A stretch of DNA of 64,000 bases from Lineolata rhizophorae. Taxonomy: Eukaryota > Ascomycota > Dothideomycetes > Lineolatales > Lineolataceae. The stretch covers positions 677,196 through 741,195 of the forward strand of contig MU001682.1 in assembly GCA_010093515.1 (NCBI GenBank), written 5' to 3'. Under the pieces are notes generated by a model, which saw only the letters and a program-made list of their open reading frames with translations, was not told where the DNA came from and ran no database searches. A program made the translations under genes and the position numbers. Below are positions 54,236-64,000 of this stretch, in pieces (positions within the stretch are counted from its first letter, which is position 1; every line of letters starts with the position of its first letter).

Positions 54236-56420
54236 ATGGCCGCGCGCTCCTTCACGATCCGCGCGCCCTGCTCGTCGGCCAACATCGGCCCTGGCTTCGA
54301 CGCCATCGGGCTCGCGCTGTCCATCTACCTGACGCTGCACGTCACCATCGACCCGGCGGCGCCGGCGCCGTCGCCGCACCCGCTCAACTGCGCCATTGCG
54401 TACGAGGGCGAGGGCGGGGCGGCGGCGGTCAGCACGCGGCCGGACGAGAACCTGGTGACGCGCGTGGCGCTGTACGTGCTGCGCTGCCACGACGTGCGCG
54501 CGTTCCCGCACGAGACGCGGCTGCGCATCGCCAACGCGATCCCGCTGGGCCGCGGGCTGGGGTCGTCGGGCGCCGCCGTCGTGGCCGGCGTCGTGCTGGC
54601 CGACGAGTGCGGCCGGCTGGGGCTGCCGCGCGCGCGCATGCTCGACTTCTGCCTCATGGTCGAGCGCCACCCCGACAACATCGCGGCCGCGCTGCACGGC
54701 GGCTTCGTCGGCACCTACCTGCGCGAGCTGGACGCCGCCGACGGCGAGCGCCTCGAGATCCCGCTGTCCGAGGTGCTGCGGCCGGCGCCGGCCGGCGGCG
54801 TCGACACCGGCCTGCGCCCGCCGGCGCCGCCCTTCGGCATCGGCCACTACCACCGCTTCCGCTGGGCGCCCGAGATCCGCTGCATCGCCGTGATCCCGCA
54901 GTTCGAGGTGGCCACGGCGAAGGCGCGCGCCGTGCTGCCGGCCCACTACGCCCGCGCCGACCTCGTGCACAACCTGCAGCGCATCGCGCTGCTGCCGACC
55001 GCCCTGGGCCAGTCGCCGCCGGACCCGGACTTCATCTACCTCAGCATGCAGGACCGCGTCCACCAGCCCTACCGCAGGGCCCTCGTGCCCGGCCTCACCG
55101 AGATCCTGCAGTCCATCACGCCGCGGAGCCACCCGGGCCTGCTGGGCATCTGCCTGTCGGGCGCCGGCCCGACCATCCTCGCCCTGGCCACGGCCAACTT
55201 CGACCTCATCGCCGGCCACCTGGTCGCCCAGTTCGCCAAGGAGAACATCGACTGCAAGTGGGCGCTGCTGGAGCCCGCGCTCGACGGCACCACCGTGTCT
55301 CGTCCCGGCGACGACCACGACCACGACCACAACCATCACGACGACCACGACCACCACGACGTCGTCCCGGCCCAGGAGGCGGCCGAGGAGCCAGCGGAAC
55401 AAGGGACGAGAGAGGCGCTCACGTACGCCGCCGCCGGCGTGTCCATCGACGCCGGCAACGCTCTCGTCGAGGCCATCAAGCCGCTCGTGGCCGCGACGGC
55501 GCGCCCCGGCAGCGCCGCCTCCATCGGCGGCTTCGGCGGGCTCTTCGACCTCGCCGCGGCCGGCTTCGGCCCCGGCGCCCCGCGCCTCGTCTGCGCCACC
55601 GACGGCGTCGGCACCAAGCTCAAGCTCGCGGCCGAGCTGGGCCGCCACGACGCCGTTGGCGTCGACCTGGTGGCCATGAACGTCAACGACGTCGTCGTCC
55701 AGGGTGCCGAGCCGCTGCTCTTCCTCGACTACTACGCCTGCGGCGCGCTGGACGTGGGCGCGGCCGCGGGCTTCGTCGCCGGCGTCGCGCGCGGCTGCCG
55801 CGACGCCGGCTGCGCCCTCGTCGGCGGCGAGACGGCCGAGATGCCCGGCCTCTACGCCGGCTCCGACTACGACGCCGCCGGCACCGCCGTCGGCGCCCTG
55901 CGCCCCACCGACACCCTGCTGCCCGACACCCCCGCCATGCGCCCCGGCGACGCCCTGCTCGGCCTCGCCAGCTCCGGGCCCCACGCCAACGGCTTCAGCC
56001 TGATCCGCCGCGTCGTCGAGCGCGCCGGCCTGAAGCTGACGGACCGGGCGCCCTGGGTGGAGCCCGAGCCCGAGGCCGCGGACGGCGAGACCAAGGACGA
56101 GACCGCCGCCGTCTCGGTCGGCGAGTGCCTGCTCGCGCCGACGCGCATCTACGTCCGCGCCGTCCGCGCGCTGGCGGCGCGCGAGGGCTTGCTCAAGGGC
56201 GCGGCCCACGTCACCGGCGGCGGGCTGCTGGACAACGTGCCGCGGATGCTGCCGGCGCATCTGCGGGCGGAGCTGAGGGCGGGCGCCTGGGAGGTGCCGG
56301 GAGTGCTGCGCTGGCTGAAGCGGGAGGGAGGGGTGAGGGCGGAGGAGTTTGCGAGGACGTGGAATGCGGGCTTGGGCATGGTGGTGGTGGTGGGGGAGGG
56401 GAGGGTGGAGGAGGCGAGGG
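54236..56420 (+). CDS. THR1: Homoserine kinase fused to AIR synthetase (PurM), C-terminus in gap
   Basis: One frame without stop or clear intron gives 728 visible residues before the N run. Residues 1 to about 352 are a complete GHMP kinase of the homoserine kinase family: SSANIGPGFDAIGLAL, the ATP loop PLGRGLGSSGAAVVAGV (about 103-119), VERHPDNIAAALHGG and LSGAGPTILALA. It phosphorylates homoserine for threonine synthesis. A His/Asp-rich linker (359-375) follows. From about 394 an AIR synthetase starts: TYAAAGVSIDAGNALV, ATDGVGTKLKLA (about 453), LVGGETAEMPGLY (about 528), SSGPHANGFSL, LLAPTRIYVR and HVTGGGLLDNVPRMLP. It closes the imidazole ring in purine synthesis. No ATG occurs between the domains, so the second has no start of its own. 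In fungi this domain is normally part of ADE5,7 behind GAR synthetase, which is absent here. The last 30-60 residues are unseen. Confidence 0.88.
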
Positions 56421-56600
56421 NNNNNNNNNNNNNNNNNNNNNNNNNNNNNNNNNNNNNNNNNNNNNNNNNNNNNNNNNNNNNNNNNNNNNNNNNNNNNNNN
56501 NNNNNNNNNNNNNNNNNNNNNNNNNNNNNNNNNNNNNNNNNNNNNNNNNNNNNNNNNNNNNNNNNNNNNNNNNNNNNNNNNNNNNNNNNNNNNNNNNNNN
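56421..56600. other. Assembly gap (180 N)
   Basis: A run of 180 unknown bases interrupts the end of the AIR synthetase domain. The last readable residues (GLGMVVVVGEGRVEEAR) lie about 30 residues before the usual end of the family, so the stop codon probably lies inside the gap. If the N count were exact, the frame would run on to a stop at 56621-56623. Confidence 0.98.
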
Positions 56601-57162
56601 AAAACAAGGGGAAGTGGAGCTAGCTTTGCATGGACGGGCGTTTTGGGCGTGGCTAGATTGTGTGTGATTGATACCTGGGCTGGGCATTAGAGCGAGACTA
56701 GACAAAAGTTCAGATTGGATTGCATTCCTGCTATTGTTTTCACTGCGAAGACAAGAGTCAATTGAGTGGAGTCGTCTGTTGTTCAGTGCTCGGGAGAAAC
56801 ATAAGGGTACTTCTTCACTATGGTAGGGTTGAAAGAATTGAACGTGTGACTCGGTACAGGCAGATAGACGGTAGAAAATGATTCCGCAGTGAATACCAAC
56901 ATGAAGCTCAATTGATTTGCGCATCCACCGCACTGCGGACCACGCTGATGTTTGACTGAGTTGAGTCGTTGAAGCTCCCCCAGCGAGTGGCTCGGAAGCA
57001 GCGTGCCGTGGCCCCCGCTTATCGGCGGCCGGCCCGGGGCTTTATCGCATACGTCCACGCCGACCTCCAGACGTAGGTCATCCGCACGTGTTTGAACATC
57101 ATCACCACCACCTCTTCCGCTCTCCTCCCCATGGGCCCGCGACGACACTCCCCACCACGACA
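56601..57162. other. Intergenic after the gap
   Basis: 3' flank of the fused gene and promoter of the nodulin-like transporter. No gene seen. Confidence 0.5.
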
Positions 57163-59673
57163 ATGGCAGACAAGGCGCACTTCAAGACGCGCGTCGTGTC
57201 CGTCGTCGCCGCCACCACCATCTCGCTGGCCTGCGGCACAAACGTACGTTTGCTTTCTTTTACCCCCTTTGCCCGTTTGCGCGGTCATAGGAGAGGGGCG
57301 ACTGGCATGCTTCCGAGGTTCGGCGGGGGGGCTATGAACGACATGGCTGGCGCGCTTTGGAAACCCTGGAGCTTGCGGCTGGCATGGTGATGATGATGGA
57401 GAGGATGGTGCGCTGACGACGAGACGATACGCAGTACGCTTACTCGGCATGGGGCCCGCAATTCGCCGAGCGCATGAAGCTGTCGGCTACGCAGAGCAAT
57501 TTGATCGTGAGAACGCCATCTTCTCCCCTGCCGGCGCGCGATGCTACGTGCCCTCCGCACTCTTCCATCCGAACCATGCACCCCGGCCGAACACACCGAA
57601 GCTTAGCAGCTAATACCTGGCCGCTGTCGTGAACAGGGCGCGGCTGGCAACGTCGGCATGTACGCGTCGGGCATCCCCGTCGGGCTGCTGGTCGATTCGA
57701 AAGGGCCGACGCCGTCGGTGCTGCTGGGCTCCATCGCGCTGGGCGCGGGATACTTTCCGATCAAAAAAGGTACGGCCGGAGTGGGCGGATCGAGCAAAAT
57801 GGATACAACTCGAGTCCGAAGCCCGGAAGAGATTTGCCACACGTGGGTGCTGATACACGAACTGTGCTGTGGCAGCGTTCGATGGCGGGGCTGGCTCGAT
57901 GAGCGTGTCGCTCTTGTGCTTCCTGTCGTTCTTGACCGGCATGGGAAGCTGCGCGTCCTTTTCCGCGTCAATAAAAACGAGTACGTGCCCGTTCCACGAT
58001 CTCGTCTACTTCGCATCTGCATCGTTTTTGCTCATGAGGAACTTTCCAACAAACTCAGGCGCCCTCAATTGGCCGCACCACCGCGGCACGGCCACCGGTC
58101 TCCCGCTCTCCGCCTTCGGCCTCTCGGCCCTCTTCTTCACCCTCATCTCCCGCCTCGCCTTCCCCGACGACACGTCGAATCTGCTATTGTTCCTTGCCAT
58201 CGGCACTTTTTGCATGGTCTTTGGCGGCATGTTCTTCCTGCGCGTGGTGCCGCAGCCGCAGACGGCGTACGCGGCGCTACCCACGAGCGACTCGGACGTG
58301 TCGGGCGTCGAGAGAGGGTTCAGACGAGACTCGAACCGGCTGAAGCGGACAAAGTCGGGCGGGAGCAAGAGGAGTTTGGCAGGGAGTGCTCAAGGTAAGC
58401 TCTAGCCACGATTTCCTATTTCCATCTGGTGGCGTTCCACTGCGTTGGCTCGTCTTGTGTTATCATCTACCCTTTTTCATTATTGCCTGCCCCTCCTCTC
58501 TATGGCGGAGCACAATCGGCCGACGACGCGCTCGCGCATAAAACTGCAGATGATCCAGCCGCGCCCGATGATCGTGAGAATGTGACTGTCGTCCCGGCCG
58601 CCGGCGACGACTTGGACGAGAGGTCGTCACTCATGTCGAAGTCGTCGTCGGGCCCGGGCGACATCGAGGCCGACGAGCGACCCGCCGGCAAGAGCACCCA
58701 CTCACACAAACCAGATGTCACAGGGCTGGCCCTGCTCAAACATCTCGACTTCTGGAAGCTGTGGGTCATGATGGGCCTGTTGACGGGTGTTGGTTTGATG
58801 ACGATTAAGTGAGTTCATGCCCTAGTATATCTGCTTGAATTGCGGCTGTGTTTGCTGATCCCGGTGATGCCTGTTTTTACCAGTAATATTGGAAACGATG
58901 TGAGTTCGGCAGCCGTTAGAGACAGTTTTGAGATTGGTTTACTCATGAAGAGAATCTTAGGTGAACGCTTTGTGGAGCCACTACGACGATAGTGTGTCCA
59001 AATCCTTCATTGTCGAGCGCCAGCTCGACCACGTCACCATTATTTCCCTCATGAGCTTCATCGGGCGCCTTCTCAGCGGTACGTCTGTGCATCCAGCCCT
59101 CCTCCTCAACAAGCTACTCATATCTAACCAACCCCTTTCCGTCCCAAACCAGGCATCGGCTCCGACCTCCTCGTCAAGCGCCTCCACCTCTCCCGCTTCT
59201 GGTGCGTCATCACGTCGGCCTCCATCTTCGCGGGCGCCCAACTCGTCGCCATCAACCTCCTCAACCCGCACCTCCTCTTCTTCCTCTCGGGCCTGACGGG
59301 CCTCGCCTACGGCGTCCTCTTCGGCGTGTACCCGGCGCTCGTGGCCGACGCCTTCGGCGTGGCGGGCCTCAGCCTCAACTGGGGCTTCATGACGCTCGCG
59401 CCCGTCATCTCGGGCAACGTGTTCAACCTGTGCTACGGGGCCTTCTTCGACGCGCGCAGCGAGCGCGAATCGGGCGGGAAGCCGGGCGATGAGGGCAAGG
59501 GCCAGGGAGAGCTGGTGTGTAGGGATGGTAGGGAGTGCTACAGGCAGGCGTATGTGGTGACGTTGGTGAGTAGCGTGGTGGGCGTGGCCGTGGGGTTGTG
59601 GTGCGTGCATCATGAGTGGTCGGTGAGGAGGAGGCTGGAGAAGGAGGAGGAGGAGGAGGCGCATAGGGCGTAG
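57163..59673 (+). CDS. Nodulin-like MFS transporter
   Basis: Nine exons (57163-57243, 57435-57506, 57637-57769, 57876-57980, 58059-58394, 58511-58808, 58884-58899, 58961-59078, 59153-59673) keep phase and give 559 residues. The N-terminal ISLACGTNYAYSAWGPQFAE (exons 1-2) is the signature of the Nodulin-like MFS group. It is followed by GNVGMYASGIPVGLLVD, a central acidic/Ser-rich cytosolic loop of about 120 residues, and a second six-helix half that begins LLKHLDFWKLWVMMGLLTGVG and INNIGNDVNALW. Exon 7 is only 16 bases. Yeast YMR155W and Mch1 are distant relatives, and a vacuolar or plasma membrane monocarboxylate-like role is possible but unproven. The exon 6 acceptor is GGCGGAG rather than CAG, chosen on phase and lack of alternatives. 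Confidence 0.87.
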
Positions 59674-62030
59674 GTTGATGGTTTGGAGCGCGGCGGGCGG
59701 AAGGGGATGGGGTAGGAGTGTCGGCATTGGTGGGTTCTGAGTACTATAGCCGGTGGGCCTTTGACTATGCCCTTGTGGACTCGTGAGGTGAGAATCCAAG
59801 GCTTTCGTTTAATATTGGGCCCTTTTTTTTGGACTTGTCATTATTTTATTTCGGGCTCTTTTTCGCGGTCATATAGAATTTTGGGTCTTGAGGCCGTCAG
59901 CCGTGGTCGAATAGCATGCGTGTGGAGAATAGATGCATTAAAGCAATTGATTTTCCTTACAGAGGGTTTTGATTTGCATGGCTGGACAGAATGATTTGGA
60001 TAGAAAGAATTCACTCGGCGTTGCTGGGTTTAGGGTGCGTGTGGTTTTTCTGCGTGGGAGTTTTGCGCAGTGCGCAGTTCGTAGACTAGATTGTTTAGTC
60101 TGTAAGCCTAGCCCACAAGCCCACCTACACCAACTGACCAAAAGGGTGGTATCGTGTTGCACCTTGGTAGCCTGCGCTAATTAGCAGCTACATAGTTGCT
60201 AACAGGTACTTAAATGCAATTTGAGGGTGGAGCACGCTGTACGAACACACTGCCCATTTATGATCCTAAACCGTTTTCCCGAGCGGCTAGCCTTTGGCCG
60301 CAAGCCTCCTTCTCTGCCACAGCATCGCAAAGCCACCGCCCGTTTTTCGCGGGGGACTTGCTCGCAATGAATTCTCTCGTGCCTTCAAGCAGATGGCGTT
60401 CTCGGAGCCGGCAGATCGGGAGTCACTGTAACGGCTACTGACATCCGTAGGAGGCCTCGATCCTCACGCGTACGCCAGTGGCCAATGGCTTCACCATGAG
60501 AAACTGGAACTAGACGCGCGCTACGTCAAATTTGATTTTGATTCTCTCTGTCGGCGAGTTGTCCGACTATACCCGGGGGCCACCTCGATTGATCCCTCTG
60601 GCAAGAAGGAAGGAGGCTTCAATGGCAGCTTTTTTTTTTTTTTTTTAACAACGGCAAACGGATCGTGGCAAAACTTCCGTTGTCTTTAGCAGGGCCGTCT
60701 CGGGGCCGCCACGGTCAAATGTCGTAGGTGCAAGCTCGTCTCAAATCAACGACAACTTGGAATGCGGACCATCCGATGCATTGCTGTTCAATCCAAGGCA
60801 AGCATACCCATTCGAAACATGATTTGGCCGGAATTATGACCCTCTCAATGCTGTGGGCAGCGAGTATATCATCGCGGAGCGTGCTGCAGGCACTCAGCTA
60901 CGTCAACAATGGCCATCCATCTCTAGGGGAGACAAGATCAGATTCGTAGACGCTATTTGCCATATGATCAAGGAAACGGCCGAAATCGAATTCCCAGCCT
61001 GTACTTCAAGAGTGACTTGACGAGCAAGGAGCACTTCGTACCCTTTGAACGACGAATTCTGTATTGGTCTACACTGTGGGTCCAGTGCTCTGGGGCTGCA
61101 ATGTGGGACAGCGCCGACATTATTACAACTCGGCGCCTAATTGAGGACCGTACAATTGCTGCCTCGCTTACGCTGTAATAACACTCTACTCATTAGTACT
61201 AAAGGCTGGATCTTGCCGCCTACTGCGACTGTCTCATCGATGCCGGTATCTCCGGGGTACCACCTGCCAATACAGAATATACACACGTGACTCATTTTCT
61301 TTGACTGTTTGTATTTAACCTTCCCCTTTCTCCCTTACTGAAGAAAACAACACAACATCCTCAACACACACACACAAAAAGTTGCCTTGCTATTGCCACT
61401 TCACATTCTTTACTTCCCCTTTGATTCTCTACCTTAGTTAGGAACACAGCAGCTACTCCCACGTTGAAGCTACGATGCCGTGATTCAGTGATATCCGATT
61501 GCCTCACGTTCCTGTCTTCCATTTCCAGGCAAAGTGTTCTGCCCTGCTACAAAACGAGCCCGGCTGCGCCCGTAGAGTGCCATTTGGACGCATCTGCCTT
61601 TCCAGTCTGCGTATCGTCCTGGTTCTAGGCTCGTTCGCGCGGACTGGCGGGCGGCCTCCCTTGCTAGCCTTGTCTGCGAGAGTGGTCCAGGGAGCCGGCG
61701 TGGGGTTCCGAGCACCACATCATGACACTGGCAAAAATCAAGGGCTGAGTGTTCGTGGAGACTCCTGACTTTCCACCGGGCTGACAAAGTACTACGCTAG
61801 CGTAGCAGGGTAGAACACTTTACCTGGGAATGGCGGACAGGAACATTGGGTAGTCAGGGTGTTACTGATTCACAACATCGTAGCTTCAACTCGGGAGCAA
61901 CTGCTGCATTTCTAACCAGCCGAGGTGAAGAATGAAAAGAAAATAAAGAGGGTGTAAGTGTAGTGGCAAGGCAAACTTTTGGTATGTGGAGCCTCTTACT
62001 CTACTACACTGGTACCTGACCTCTATGCTT
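59674..62030. other. Intergenic, 2.3 kb
   Basis: No gene recognised on either strand. A T run (about 60630-60646), a CA repeat near 61360-61376 and several palindromic scraps were seen. The part 61300-61450 is pyrimidine-rich like a leader, but no protein-like frame follows it. Confidence 0.45.
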
Positions 62031-62179
62031 TTATTCTGCAGCATGCCTCTTCCTCGGTTTCTTGAAAGGTCCAGGTGGTTGATTTAGAGCTGTTAGGGGT
62101 AGCATCTTGCAGTCTAGAAGCACTTCCTTGACTACCCTCTTGGAAAGATAGAGTCGGCACTCTGCGAGAGAACGTAGTC

Positions 62180-63549
62180 TTACAGCCCCTGGGGTAGCGC
62201 AGAGTCTTGAAACTGTAGCTTTGATTGCTCGGGCAACTCAAAACTGAAGCCGGCCGGTAGCTGATCAATGGCCGAACAGAGCCTCTTGAAATGCTCAGGC
62301 ATCCAGACATCATAAACGTTCTTCGTGAACTTGTAGGCCGTCCATTTCTCTTTGCCATCGTGTGCTGTAGAGTCGAACGAGTAGATAGGATAGCGGTAAT
62401 AGGTAACCATCTCTTCAATTACCGGATAATGGCCGTAGATCCTGACGGTCCGTTGGTCATAGGATACTAAGAAGGCGAGAATCTGCCGGTCGAGTTCCTT
62501 TATCCGTCCTACCAAATTGAACAGTTGAACGACACCGCTTACAGCAAGCACCGTGCTGTGCGCGTTCTGCCGGTCGGCGATGTCGAGTGTTACGGTTCCG
62601 CCCTTCACCTCACACGTAAGGAACGGAAAGTGCATATAGTACGTGGCCATGAAGAAAGACTTGTTAGTCGGCTCGCCGACGAACGGTCGAGGCTTATTGA
62701 GCTGCTCCGCGGCGAACGCCGACCTACCGAATCCAACGGCGTAATCAGGTTGCGGGCGAGTGATATCTGCCAAAGGGATAGAATTGTTCCAGCCTTCGTT
62801 GACACTTTCAGTGAGCACCTTAGGTTTCTCAACGCCACGGATGGCCAAATGTCGAGCGGATGGAACGATCAATCGAGCAATATCTTGGATGACCTTGGCT
62901 TCGTTACTGTTCTGCAATTCTTCACAAGTGGCCTCGAACAGGTCGTCGCGAAACAATGAATCCTCAGGGATTTCCTGGTCTGTCTCAAGGAGAGTTCGGC
63001 AAAAGTCTTTGCTCTCTTGCGACACACCCTTTCTATCTCTTCTCATAAAGAATCCCCTGGTCTCTAGCATGGTTGGATAGTCGGGATGAGTATATTGTGT
63101 ATTCTTCACCTCCCTCGGTTTCCGATCGCTCGGCGTTGGGCTGCCTTCCTGCTTGCAGAGAGAAGATGACGATCTCTTCCTGGCGAGGAGAGCCTTCATG
63201 CCCTCCTCGCATATCTTGCACTCCAGAGGCACGGGGCGATCCATGGCGTCTGAGAGCTCGAGCCAGTGTTCTTCGTCGGGATCTCGGGTGGTATATGCTT
63301 GGGTCTCCTCGTCAAGTTCGATGTGCGTGCAGGGCCAGCGTCCCGTTTTCGTCCAATAGCCGATAGGGTTGCTCTCCCCGACGCTAGAGCCCAGCTCTCT
63401 CAAACCGGGTGATCTTGGCTCGGGGCTCGTCGAGTGGGAACGGGGTCTCTTTTCAGGCGGTGCAGGACTGGCTTCGTCCTGTTCGTGCTGTCGCTTCTGT
63501 TTCCGTCCACTGACTTGTGGGCTGGCTGAAGGATGCTGAGGGAACAGGT
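62180..63549 (-). CDS. DUF7924-like protein, main exon (5' end unresolved)
   Basis: The frame from about 63549 to the stop at 62180 encodes about 455 residues of a fungal DUF7924-type protein. A basic, disordered lead (RSHSTSPEPRSPG) is followed by IGYWTKTGRWP, SSSSLCKQ, TLLETDQEIPEDSLFRDDLFE, NEAKVIQDIARLIVPSA, ESVNEGWNNSIP, RPQPDYAVGFGRSAF and TYYMHFPFLTCEVKGG with DIADRQNAHS. The E-x-K and nearby Asp resemble a PD-(D/E)XK nuclease core, but this is inference. The upstream exon is uncertain: joining to 63828-63585 keeps phase but needs a 35-base intron, while an acceptor at 63535 would need another frame. After the stop, tail-like sequence of the family can be read to about 62031 in broken frames, so the C-terminus seems truncated. 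Confidence 0.72.
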
Positions 63550-64000
63550 CTGAGCTTCATCGTCGAGAATGCAGACCGCCATACCTTGTTGTCTCGACTT
63601 TGCGGAGATGGGACTGGATCGCTTTCCTCGCAGCCCTCCCGGAGAGCAGGTGTTGTACTTGGGCGTCCGCTTTTGCGAGGTCTTACAGCTTTTTTCTCGA
63701 TGCCCCGACGAGAAGGCCCTGTCTTCGGTCAGTGTCGTCGTCGCGGCAAGAGATAGAGCCCACGCGCCTGTGGTGGAAGAGCGCTGCTCTCCTCTTCGAT
63801 TGCCGTGGTTCGTGTGGTATTTGGCCATGTCGGACGTTGACGGGAGAGGAGTGGTATCGATGTGTCTGACAAGAAGCAGAAGACTTAGGCGGTGTTGCTT
63901 GTCGGGACGACTCCGGGAAGCGGGCAACCGCGCCTTGCAGCGGTGCGTCACTCCCAACGCCCTCCTCCCCCAGCACTTCATCCGTCAGGGAAGCGGAGAG

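Noticed and set aside
54146-56260. Minus-strand open frame of 704 codons
   Set aside because: Shadow of the homoserine kinase-AIR synthetase gene; no known motif and typical antisense composition.

Overview
The window looks like a chromosome piece from a filamentous ascomycete (Pezizomycotina, probably a Sordariomycete; this is inferred from gene content, not tested). Genes are split by short introns of about 50-70 bases with GT...AG ends and CTAAC/CTGAC-like branch sites. Coding regions are very GC-rich. Several proteins are typical of fungi: SSN8 cyclin, CBM1-CE16 esterase, But2-domain protein, and DUF7730-like and DUF7924-like proteins. I rebuilt exon structures by hand and checked that the reading phase is kept across every junction.

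Layout. 0-0.35 kb: right end of a pogo/Fot1-type DNA transposon. 0.8-2.9 kb: a small Cys-rich protein and a calycin-like protein. 3.1-6.7 kb (minus): GH5 hydrolase and the Mediator cyclin SSN8. 7.3-13 kb (plus): a mannose-6-phosphate-receptor-like membrane protein, the urease accessory protein UreF and a deoxyribosyltransferase-like protein. 13.4-17.5 kb (minus): mitochondrial HTD2, an unknown protein and a secreted But2-domain protein. 17.7-21.3 kb: no gene seen. 21.3-24.4 kb: divergent ARG4 and ADE8. 25.4-27.1 kb: DUF7730-like protein. 27.1-28.4 kb: AT-rich repeats, including a decayed 75-bp minisatellite. 30-37.3 kb: alanine aminotransferase, LTV1 and a DHA1 drug/polyamine-type transporter. 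38.8-48.9 kb (all plus): ADE13, a CCDC90/DUF1640 mitochondrial protein, a low-complexity protein and REI1. 50.7-59.7 kb: CBM1-CE16 esterase, NAD(P)HX epimerase, a homoserine kinase joined in frame to an AIR synthetase domain, and a nodulin-like MFS transporter. 62-63.6 kb (minus): a DUF7924-like gene.

Most genes are housekeeping: purine, arginine, threonine and alanine metabolism, ribosome biogenesis and mitochondria. The most unusual feature is the open reading frame starting at 54236. It carries a complete homoserine kinase (threonine pathway) followed, with no stop and no intervening ATG, by an AIR synthetase (PurM) domain. In fungi PurM is normally the C-terminal half of the ADE5,7 protein. 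Its C-terminus is hidden by a 180-base run of N. With ADE8 (PurN) and ADE13 (PurB), the window holds three de novo purine activities within about 33 kb.
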